Shown here: one piece after another, positions 1 through 5,598 of the stretch
How the letters are laid out: the number at the start of each line of letters is the position of its first letter
Position numbering within the stretch: the stretch's first letter is position 1
Assembly (NCBI GenBank): GCA_024998705.1
Contig: JACOEF010000019.1
Location: 1 to 5,598 of the forward strand
Direction of reading: 5' to 3'
Length of the DNA stretch: 5,598 nt
Source of the DNA: Nitrospira sp.
GTDB taxonomy: Bacteria > Nitrospirota > Nitrospiria > Nitrospirales > Nitrospiraceae
The notes under the pieces: model-generated
Seen by the model: only the letters and a program-made list of their open reading frames with translations
Database searches by the model: none
Told to the model about the DNA's origin: nothing
Position numbers and translations under genes: made by a program

Positions 1-5
1 AGGAG
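1..5 (+). promoter_or_regulatory. Ribosome binding site that decides the start of the exporter ATPase
   Basis: AGGAG at the very first bases is a near-consensus Shine-Dalgarno sequence. It sits five bases before the GTG at 11, which is good spacing. The other in-frame GTG, at 5, overlaps this motif and would need a different site outside the window. A TGA at 6-8, in the frame that reads GAG before it, could be the stop of an upstream gene and would imply translational coupling, but only a few bases of that frame are visible. Confidence 0.6.
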
Positions 6-10
6 TGACG

Positions 11-1318
11 GTGCCGCCTTACGCGATCACAGTGAGACAGGTCTCGAAACGTTTTATCGTCCAGAGAAACCGTCCCTCCAGCATCAGAGATACGGTGCAC
101 CAGGTGGTGACCGGGCAGTGGCACAGACGGGAAACTCTCTGGGCGTTGCGGAAGATTAGTTTTACCGTCCGGCATGGTCAAGTCCTTGGAATCATCGGCC
201 ACAATGGGGCGGGGAAAAGCACCCTGTTGCGGCTCCTGTGCGGGCTCGGAACGCCAACGTCTGGAAGCATCGTGAGCGACGGACAAGTTGGTGGCATTTT
301 GGAATTAGGCGGTGGTTTTCATCCTGACCTGACGGGGCGGCAAAATATTGAAACGGCGGCGATCCTGAACGGCGTCGTTGAGGGCCTCCCTGAATGCGAA
401 CGAAACATCGTGCAATTCGCCGAGATGGAAGACTACATCGACCAACCCGTACGGACCTATTCGAACGGTATGTACCTGCGACTGGCTTTCGCGGCCGCCG
501 TTGAGTTTGACCCGTCGGTGTTAGTGATGGACGAAGTGCTTGCGGGTGGAGACGAGCGATTTCAAAAGAAATGCATGGATCGCATCGCGCGATTCCGGAA
601 TGAGGGCAAGACTTTAATTGTGACGTCCCACGACGCCGAACAGATCAAGGCGTTGTGTGATGAAGGGCTGGTCCTGGACGAAGGACGGGTCATGATCCAG
701 AGCGATCCACATTCTGCCTTGGCCACGTATCACGACCTCATGCGGCAGCGAACCGACAGGCGCGCCGGGCAAGTTTCCGTCGCCTCCTCGTCGTCGCTAC
801 TCCGCGCGACGCAGGGGAGCCGAGAAGGAACACAGGAATGCAGTATCTCTGCCGTACGCGTCTATGATGAAAAAGGACAATTAACCGAGTCGGTGGAGAC
901 CGGAAGCCCGCTCGTAGTAGAGGTGGACCTTCAACGAGGTAACCATATTTTGGACATGGCCTGTACCGTTGGCATATTCAACGAGTCCCATGTCAAGTGT
1001 TGGGAGGTTGCAATTCCTTCCCTGATAACCCTTGATGGCGCGCTCCAGGACAAGCACACCCTGCGCTTGGATCTCACCTCACTCCCCCTCGTCCCGGGAC
1101 GGTATTTCCTGAACCTCGGCATTTATCCGCTTGATTGGAGTTACCTGTACGATCGCCACTGGCAGATGTATCCCTTACACATAACGGGCGCGAGAACATC
1201 CGGGCCAGGCGTTTATGCGCAAGGCATGCTCTTCCTGGATGTTCGTGTTGGTCTTAAAAACCAGGCCCTTCTTGATGTCAGGTCAAACTCGGTGCGTCGT
1301 GATGCGATGGGCGCCTAA
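11..1318 (+). CDS. wzt: Polysaccharide ABC exporter ATP-binding protein, Wzt type with C-terminal glycan-recognition domain
   Basis: This is the ATPase of an ABC exporter that moves a lipid-linked polysaccharide across the inner membrane, working with a Wzm-type permease not seen here. Numbered from the GTG at 5, Walker A is GHNGAGKST (65-73). The signature is the YSNGM form (152-156) usual for Wzt/TagH proteins instead of LSGGQ. Walker B is SVLVMDE (171-177), followed by a D-loop reading LAGGD, and the switch histidine is H209 in TSHD. Glutamate E100 in ILELGGGF stands where many ABC proteins have the Q-loop glutamine, which is normal in this family. Residues about 278-415 are beta-rich and fit the Wzt C-terminal domain that binds the end of the exported chain. 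I chose GTG 11 (435 residues) because of the AGGAG before it; GTG 5 gives 437. It lies 21 bases upstream of the fused glycosyltransferase, probably in one operon. The family is secure; the exact glycan is unknown. Confidence 0.93.
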   Translation: MPPYAITVRQVSKRFIVQRNRPSSIRDTVHQVVTGQWHRRETLWALRKISFTVRHGQVLGIIGHNGAGKSTLLRLLCGLGTPTSGSIVSDGQVGGILELGGGFHPDLTGRQNIETAAILNGVVEGLPECERNIVQFAEMEDYIDQPVRTYSNGMYLRLAFAAAVEFDPSVLVMDEVLAGGDERFQKKCMDRIARFRNEGKTLIVTSHDAEQIKALCDEGLVLDEGRVMIQSDPHSALATYHDLMRQRTDRRAGQVSVASSSSLLRATQGSREGTQECSISAVRVYDEKGQLTESVETGSPLVVEVDLQRGNHILDMACTVGIFNESHVKCWEVAIPSLITLDGALQDKHTLRLDLTSLPLVPGRYFLNLGIYPLDWSYLYDRHWQMYPLHITGARTSGPGVYAQGMLFLDVRVGLKNQALLDVRSNSVRRDAMGA

Positions 1319-1339
1319 GTCGTGAGAGAGGAATAGGAT

Positions 1340-4300
1340 ATGAATGTACTCATCATCTCAACGTATCCGCCTGATCCAGCGCCCGAAGCGAATCACGCGC
1401 TTCACATGAGTGAATGCTTAGCGCAAAGCGGCCATATCGTGCATGTGGTATGCAAAAAAGGGAGCATCGCCGGGACGCTGCCTAATATTGTCGTCCATCC
1501 CATCATTGATGAATGGGCGTGGTCTAGCCTTCCAAACCTTGTCCGCGAATTGAAACAGTGCCAACCTGATGTCGTGCTGTTGATTTACATCGGATGGATT
1601 TATAACCACCATCCTATGATCACATTCCTGCCCTCTATCTGCAAATCCGCGCTCCCAGGTGTCCCGGTGGTGACCCAGTTTGAGGCGATCGATGACGACC
1701 CGCTCACGCGATCCCTCTCGTCGCGCATTCCACGAAAGATCATGGGTCTGTGGGCAGGTGCCAGGGACAGCCCTTGGCGCTTTGGAACGCTCCTCCGAGA
1801 CAGTGCCCGCATCATCGCGCTGAGCGGCCCTCACCGAGACCGCCTCAACCGTCAGCTACCGGGCGTTTGTGAAAAGATCGCCCTTCTCCCTCCGCCTCCA
1901 CTCATTCGATTCTGCTCCGATTCACCGGAGAAAGCTCGGCAGAGGGCGCGTCACGCTATCGGAGCCAAGGCGGACGACTTCGTCTTAACATATTGGGGCT
2001 ACATTTACCCCGGCAAAGGGATAGAGACTCTCCTCGAGGCGTTTCGGATGGTGTGTACTCGGATGCCGAACATGCGGCTAGTTCTCGTGGGGGGCTACCT
2101 CGAGATACCCACTCGCGCCGCTGAGTGCAAGCGGTACCATGACATGGTGCAAAAACTCCCGGAAACGTTTGGGATTACGGAGAAGGTCACGTGGACCGGA
2201 AACTTCACTTGGGATAGCGACGAAGGCTCCCTCTATTTGCGCGGCAGTGATGCCTGCGTACTGCCGTTTGACTACGGCGTCACCCTCAATAACAGCTCTC
2301 TGGCCGCAGCCACCACTCACAGCACGCCTATCATCGCGACCGAGATCCCGGGCGAACGAGATGAGGCCCTGGAGCATGGACGGAACGTGTACCTCGCTCG
2401 TCCCAAAGACCCCGACGCGCTCGCGGAGGCGATCGAACTCATCAGTGGTTCACGAGATTTTCAAAATTTATTACGTGCCGGCAGTGCACGCCTCGCGCAG
2501 GAATGGTACAGCAGAGAGACCTTCGGAGATCGTTTAGCACACATCTTGACGTCTGCCATTGGCTCCACCGAACGACACAGTGGCAGGGCTGAACTTCAGG
2601 TGAGTCGAGATCTCGTGGCTCGCGACTGCATCACAGAGGTACCGTCTGCCTCGTCCGCCTCCGCCATGAGCTCACCATGTCCGGCAGACGCCATGCACTC
2701 TATGCCATTCGTGTCCGTCATTGTCGCAGCGTACCATGTGGAGACCTATCTCAGTCACTGCTTAGACTCTCTCGTGCACCAGACGCTCACCAACATAGAA
2801 GTCTTAGTCATCAATGATGCCTCAACGGACAATAGCGGGAAAATCGCCCACCAATATGCGATGAAGTACCCCTGCGTGCGGGTCTTTGATTGCGAGACCA
2901 ACAAGGGTCTGGCCAGCGTTCGTAACATTGGCCTCACCCATGCCAGAGGTCAGTACATTGCGTTCACCGACGGTGACGATTGGGCAGACATCCGAATGTG
3001 CGAAGTCCTCTACAATAGAGCACTGGCCGATGACCTCGATGTGTTGGTCGCCGATGCTACGGTTCTATACGAAACGACCAAAACGTTTGGAGACCATTTT
3101 GATAAACACATCCGGCAATCATTAGACCCCAGGCTGAGAAAGCGGCCCTTTGAGATCACCAATGAACCTCGCGGCCTTCTGTTAGAGCCCGTTGCCTGGA
3201 CCAAGCTCTATAAGCGCTCCTTCCTTCAGGAGCACGGCATGCGTTTCGAAGAGGGAATGAATTCTTATGAGGACGTCTGCTTTCATTTCTGGGTCATGTT
3301 AAAGGCCAAGCGGATCTCCCTCATAGACCAAGCCTTTTTATTTTATCGGCAAAATCGCCCTGGACAAATTTCCGGAAGAACCAATCGAAAAGTCTTCGAG
3401 GTGTTCGAGGTCTTTAGCAAGATCCATGGCAATCTCACTACCTGGCAGGTGTCCGACGACGTGTGGGCGATGCTGATTAGGGTGCAGCTACGGCAATTTG
3501 ATTGGATGCTCAAAGACAGAGTCCAGCCGGCAGACCGGCGAGAGTTTATGGCAAAAGTTGCGGAGGCCTTCAATAAAATTCCGGAAGGAGGCTTTAAGGA
3601 AGCGGTCCATCATACCAACCCTCATGAACGGCTCATCATCTTTTGTATGCGCCGAAACAGCCTCAAGGGATATCAAAGCGTCTCGCAGCATCACTGGCCG
3701 GTGCATCCACTGTTAGACGTATACGTCAACCATCCCGGGCCTGGCGTGCTCAAGTGTTGCATCAAACGCGCTGCGAAAAGTCTTCAGCATCACACGATTG
3801 TGTACGGTCGCTCTCTCATTAGCCGAGCATTGAACCTAGGGCATCTCGAATCAAAGCTACAGGCATTGGAAGGAAAAGTTGACCACCTGATCAGCATACG
3901 AGAAGCCACCTCTCCAGAGAAGGATCCCTTGACCGAGGTGTGCAGATTTGGCCAAGAACCAGTTTTTCTATCCTACCCTTCGTATCGGGTTGGTATGGCA
4001 GATGCCGTGTGGAGGATGGAGCATGACTATTATCTGACGAGGGTGGCGTCCTTCCGGAAGGGAGATACGGTGATCGACGTTGGCGCACATGTCGGCGTTC
4101 TGTCGATCGCCCTGGCCAAAAAATTCCCATTCCTAACGATCTATGCACTCGAACCGGATCCCCTGAATTATGCCTCCTTACAGCAAAACATCGTCCGGAA
4201 TAACGTAAAAAATGTGATTGCGCTCCAGGTGGCCATATCGACAGACGGTCTCCCGCGCACGCTGTACACCAGTGCGCGTGACAGTGCCTGGGCCACCACG

Positions 4301-4696
4301 GACGCTCTCATGATCCCGCCCCACCGCGTGCTACGCAGTGTGTTAGTGAACACCATCACCCTCGAACAATTGTTTCAGAAATATGCGATTGCACACTGCC
4401 GCCTGCTAAAGATGACAGCCCACGGCGCCACTTATACTGCCCTAGAATCATTTGACAGAAGAGGGGCGATTGACCTGTTATGCGGTGAGATTGATCTGCG
4501 CGAGTGCAGCAAGGCGAAGTTAAAAATGATCAGTTGGCAAATCGCTCGGCAACATTTCTGGAGAACAATAGCAAAATCGGCCGAGGGAGGAGAGCACTCA
4601 TGGACGCAACAACTCCCTCGCGAAGGAGAGTTCTGTATTCCTGTCCCATTAGCCGATATCTCGCCAGGGCTTGGTAGAGGCAGGGAAGATGCTTAG
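1340..4696 (+). CDS. Three-domain fusion: GT4 glycosyltransferase, GT2 glycosyltransferase, FkbM-type methyltransferase
   Basis: A 1118-residue cytoplasmic-looking enzyme with no signal peptide or clear membrane segment. Residues 1-405 are a GT-B, GT4-like transferase, with GKGIETLLEAF at 225-235 and a donor-side segment PFDYGVTLNNSSL (309-321) lacking the usual EX7E pair. Residues 411-454 are a Ser/Ala-rich linker. Residues 455-700 are a GT-A, GT2-like transferase starting MPFVSVIVAAY, with ND at 492-493, DGDD at 544-547 and a probable catalytic ED at 644-645. Residues 833-850 form a short leucine heptad pattern. Residues about 905-1080 are an FkbM (Methyltransf_21) domain with SAM loop VIDVGAHVGVLSI (911-923) and EPD (938-940). 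Its second motif reads LLKMTAHGATY (1022-1032), without the family's acidic residues. GAGAGGA at 1326-1332 lies seven bases before the ATG. The role is probably building, and perhaps end-modifying, the glycan exported by the upstream ABC system. The last few residues may come from an adjacent IS remnant. Domain assignment is firm; sugars and linkage are unknown. Confidence 0.9.
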   Translation: MNVLIISTYPPDPAPEANHALHMSECLAQSGHIVHVVCKKGSIAGTLPNIVVHPIIDEWAWSSLPNLVRELKQCQPDVVLLIYIGWIYNHHPMITFLPSICKSALPGVPVVTQFEAIDDDPLTRSLSSRIPRKIMGLWAGARDSPWRFGTLLRDSARIIALSGPHRDRLNRQLPGVCEKIALLPPPPLIRFCSDSPEKARQRARHAIGAKADDFVLTYWGYIYPGKGIETLLEAFRMVCTRMPNMRLVLVGGYLEIPTRAAECKRYHDMVQKLPETFGITEKVTWTGNFTWDSDEGSLYLRGSDACVLPFDYGVTLNNSSLAAATTHSTPIIATEIPGERDEALEHGRNVYLARPKDPDALAEAIELISGSRDFQNLLRAGSARLAQEWYSRETFGDRLAHILTSAIGSTERHSGRAELQVSRDLVARDCITEVPSASSASAMSSPCPADAMHSMPFVSVIVAAYHVETYLSHCLDSLVHQTLTNIEVLVINDASTDNSGKIAHQYAMKYPCVRVFDCETNKGLASVRNIGLTHARGQYIAFTDGDDWADIRMCEVLYNRALADDLDVLVADATVLYETTKTFGDHFDKHIRQSLDPRLRKRPFEITNEPRGLLLEPVAWTKLYKRSFLQEHGMRFEEGMNSYEDVCFHFWVMLKAKRISLIDQAFLFYRQNRPGQISGRTNRKVFEVFEVFSKIHGNLTTWQVSDDVWAMLIRVQLRQFDWMLKDRVQPADRREFMAKVAEAFNKIPEGGFKEAVHHTNPHERLIIFCMRRNSLKGYQSVSQHHWPVHPLLDVYVNHPGPGVLKCCIKRAAKSLQHHTIVYGRSLISRALNLGHLESKLQALEGKVDHLISIREATSPEKDPLTEVCRFGQEPVFLSYPSYRVGMADAVWRMEHDYYLTRVASFRKGDTVIDVGAHVGVLSIALAKKFPFLTIYALEPDPLNYASLQQNIVRNNVKNVIALQVAISTDGLPRTLYTSARDSAWATTDALMIPPHRVLRSVLVNTITLEQLFQKYAIAHCRLLKMTAHGATYTALESFDRRGAIDLLCGEIDLRECSKAKLKMISWQIARQHFWRTIAKSAEGGEHSWTQQLPREGEFCIPVPLADISPGLGRGREDA
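2643..2690. repeat. 8-bp inverted repeat in the linker-coding region
   Basis: CGTCTGCC (2643-2650) and GGCAGACG (2683-2690) are perfect inverted copies separated by 32 bases. They fall in the stretch encoding the low-complexity linker between the GT4 and GT2 domains, just before the Met codon at 2702 that opens the GT2 domain. They could fold in the mRNA. The arms are short, so chance is a real possibility. Confidence 0.3.
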
Positions 4697-4894
4697 TGCC
4701 TTTTCATGGGAGAACTTCTGACCCCCACTTGGGCCTGATACGTGGTAAACGGGAGGCCTGACAACGCGTCAGAAGGCCGCGCCTCGTTATAATGCTACCA
4801 CCCTTCGGCACCGCCCACTCGCACCTGATCCAACAACTGAACCCCATGCGCAGTAAGTACGTCGGTTCGATACCGTCCGGATATCCCGCTCAAT
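4693..4894 (-). pseudogene. IS3-family transposase orfB, C-terminal remnant
   Basis: In the frame whose codons begin at 4881, 4878 and so on, the minus strand reads SGRYRTDVLTAH, then after a TAG (4797-4795) HYNEARPSDALSGLP, and ends at TAA (4695-4693). This matches in degenerate form the end of IS3-family DDE transposases, where the pattern is SFNGRFRDECLNAHWF, then W-x-x-HYNEARPHSALG. Only about the last 60 codons remain; the HB/rve core with the first two catalytic acids is missing. The likely deletion joint with orfA is near 4890-4897, where the sequence reading ALIE could belong to either gene. The frame was too short and interrupted to show as an open reading frame. Its stop overlaps by two bases the stop of the convergent glycosyltransferase gene. 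Confidence 0.65.
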
Positions 4895-5134
4895 CAAGGC
4901 TGCATATTCCAGAGATAGGTCGGCATACATCCGTTTGAGAAGACCGTTCTCGTGCGCCAACTCCTTCAGTCGCTTCACCTCCGAGGCCTTGAGCCCATCT
5001 TACTCGGCTTTCCACTTGCCATAGGTCGCGGAACTAATGCCGTGTTGCCGCCGCCACTCATTGACCGGGCGGCCGGCATCGGCTTCTTTGAGGATCGACA
5101 CCATCTGCCTGTCGGTGAACTTTGACTGGTGCAT
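4895..5134 (-). pseudogene. IS3-family transposase orfA remnant with a nonsense codon
   Basis: The protein starts at the ATG at 5134-5132, with AGGAGG five bases upstream, and reads MHQSKFTDRQMVSILKEADA and onward. This is the helix-turn-helix DNA-binding protein (HTH_Tnp_1) that IS3 elements encode as OrfA. Codon 45 is TAA (5002-5000), placed right after WKAE where relatives usually have an aromatic residue followed by Gly-Gly. Reading through it, the frame continues with VKRLKELAHEN and MYADLSLEYAAL, the leucine-zipper part typical of OrfA. After about position 4895 the similarity ends and the sequence jumps to the orfB tail. OrfA proteins are usually near 90-100 residues; only 44 could be made here from the natural start. 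The gene is broken by point mutation and by loss of its 3' end. Confidence 0.8.
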
Positions 5135-5167
5135 GGGCCCCTCCTGGCTAGGGTGACGATTCTGCCA

Positions 5168-5385
5168 GAATGTTGTCCCGTGGACTGTCTCGATCTAAGG
5201 GGGAGCGTACGGATCTCTATCGGGCGCAACGGTTGCTCGGGCATCGCGATGGGCGGATGACCCAGCGCTATGCGCATCTGGCGCCGGAGAATTTGCGGGA
5301 CGCGGTGCAGGTGTTTAAGGACGACTATCACAAATTTAGCACAATGGCCGGGTGTGACCGACCACGGTTGGTGCTAAGTGTGTGA
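5168..5385 (+). pseudogene. Tyrosine recombinase (phage-type integrase), C-terminal stub
   Basis: The open frame encodes TDLYRAQRLLGHRDGRMTQR and then YAHLAPENLRDAV, the end of the catalytic domain of tyrosine recombinases. It keeps the LGH-box histidine and the nucleophilic tyrosine in RYAHL, spaced nine residues apart as in the family. The N-terminal arm- and core-binding domains, the first arginine, the lysine and the HxxR box are all absent, so it cannot recombine DNA. The only ATG (5170) has no ribosome binding site before it, and the frame is closed by a TAG at 5149-5151 inside the IS remnant, so I treat it as a fragment rather than a 71-residue gene. The similarity begins near 5197; the first ~10 codons do not look like a recombinase. 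Its stop lies six bases from the 3' end of the convergent tRNA-Glu gene, which suggests a former island integrase. Confidence 0.75.
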
Positions 5386-5391
5386 AAAGGT

Positions 5392-5469
5392 TGGTGGTCC
5401 CAACGGGATTTGAACCCGTGTCTGAGCCTTGAGAGGGCTCCGTCCTAGGCCAAGCTAGACGATGGGACC
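5392..5469 (-). tRNA. tRNA-Glu, anticodon CUC
   Basis: The minus strand folds into a complete cloverleaf. The acceptor stem pairs GGTCCCA with TGGGACC, followed by discriminator A and an encoded CCA (5394-5392). The D arm starts GTCTAG, as in other glutamate tRNAs. The anticodon stem is GAGCC/GGCTC around loop CTCTCAA, giving anticodon CTC, which reads GAG. The T arm is ACGGG-TTCAAAT-CCCGT. All stems are intact, so the gene should be functional. A short T run (minus strand TTTT, plus 5385-5388) follows closely after the CCA but I see no convincing hairpin. The 3' end faces the recombinase stub. Confidence 0.97.
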
Positions 5470-5509
5470 AGAGAGGCAATCTGCGAGGCAACTGAAATAG
5501 CAGGACTGT

Positions 5510-5534
5510 ATCATAGCGGGTTTTGGCTTTTCAA
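5510..5534 (-). promoter_or_regulatory. Possible promoter of the tRNA-Glu gene
   Basis: On the minus strand TATGAT (5515-5510) resembles a -10 box and lies 40 bases before the tRNA 5' end. TTGAAA (5534-5529) resembles a -35 box, but the gap is only 13 bases, shorter than the usual 16-18. A shifted -10 reading GATACA would give a 16-base gap. The position is sensible for a tRNA promoter but the match is weak. I see no other feature in 5470-5598. Confidence 0.3.
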
Positions 5535-5598
5535 ACAGCAAGTCACCCGGAGTTGGACTGGTGTCGGCTGGAAAGCGGGCCTGACGTGAGCTGGACTC

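Larger units (their letters stand above)
4672..5167 (-). mobile_element. Decayed IS3-family insertion sequence with internal deletion
   Basis: Read on the minus strand, this stretch holds the orfA of an IS3-family element followed directly by the last part of its orfB. The central part of orfB, with most of the DDE catalytic core, is gone. Candidate ends are TGGCAGAATC (minus strand from 5167) and TGGTAGAGGC (plus strand from 4672). They share 7 of 10 bases and start with the TG typical of this family, and they lie 33 bases before the orfA start and 21 bases after the orfB stop. I see no matching target duplication in the flanks. The family call rests on the protein remnants and is solid; the exact ends are tentative. 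The element cannot move by itself. Confidence 0.75.

Noticed and set aside
302..304. Glutamate in place of the Q-loop glutamine and a YSNGM signature in the ABC ATPase, considered as signs of an inactive enzyme.
   Set aside because: Both are normal in Wzt/TagH polysaccharide exporters; Walker A, Walker B and the H-loop histidine are intact.
1418..1834. 138-codon minus-strand open frame within the glycosyltransferase gene.
   Set aside because: Low-complexity Arg/Asp-rich translation with no recognisable domain; it is antisense to a well-supported GT4 domain.
2139..2537. 132-codon plus-strand open frame in another frame of the glycosyltransferase gene.
   Set aside because: Ser/Arg/Pro-rich shadow of the GT4 domain without a ribosome binding site or recognisable family.
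4748..4788. Hairpin with arms CTGAC/GTCAG and GAGGC/GCCTC, considered as a terminator for the polysaccharide genes.
   Set aside because: It lies inside the orfB remnant, has an eight-base bulge on one side and is followed by GTTATAAT rather than a T run.
4788..4793. Perfect TATAAT on the plus strand.
   Set aside because: No -35 box at a suitable distance upstream and no gene follows it on this strand nearby; it lies in decayed IS coding sequence and is likely chance.
4975..5331. 118-codon open frame on the minus strand.
   Set aside because: It crosses the recombinase stub in antisense and the orfA remnant in another frame; its protein has no recognisable family and the recombinase and OrfA readings explain the sequence.
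5473..5491. Direct repeat GAGGCAA (5473-5479 and 5485-5491) upstream of the tRNA.
   Set aside because: Only seven bases long and without other context; chance is likely.
1..5598. CRISPR array, riboswitch or toxin-antitoxin pair.
   Set aside because: No regularly spaced repeats, no recognisable aptamer and no small gene pair was found on either strand.

Overview
The window reads as a bacterial chromosome fragment of moderately high GC. It holds the downstream end of a cell-surface polysaccharide locus, followed by mobile-element debris and a tRNA gene. A Wzt-type exporter ATPase points to a Gram-negative envelope (O-antigen or similar glycan made by the ABC-transporter route). The codon use and protein style remind me of Nitrospira-like organisms, but that is only an impression and nothing here proves it.

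Layout. Positions 1-1318 hold an ABC-transporter ATPase with a C-terminal Wzt-type carbohydrate-recognition domain; its ribosome binding site lies at the window edge. After 21 bases, positions 1340-4696 encode one very long protein on the same strand. It joins three enzyme domains: a GT4-type glycosyltransferase, a GT2-type glycosyltransferase, and an FkbM-type methyltransferase preceded by a short coiled coil. The two genes look like one operon. The fused enzyme would add sugars and possibly modify the glycan, and the ATPase would drive export of the finished chain through a permease that is probably encoded just upstream. The FkbM domain keeps its SAM-binding loop but has lost every acidic residue of its second conserved motif, so its activity is doubtful.

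From about 4672 to 5167 lies a decayed IS3-family insertion sequence on the minus strand. It has a start-proximal orfA with a nonsense codon, joined by a large internal deletion to the degenerate last ~60 codons of orfB. The orfB stop codon overlaps the stop codon of the giant glycosyltransferase gene, so the element marks the end of that gene and may supply its last codons. Positions 5168-5385 hold the C-terminal stub of a tyrosine recombinase. It ends six bases from the 3' end of a complete tRNA-Glu(CUC) gene on the minus strand (5392-5469). A recombinase stub beside a tRNA 3' end is the usual footprint of an integrated island, which suggests that the polysaccharide locus may sit on, or next to, horizontally acquired DNA. 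The last 129 bases hold the upstream region of the tRNA gene and no coding sequence that I can see.
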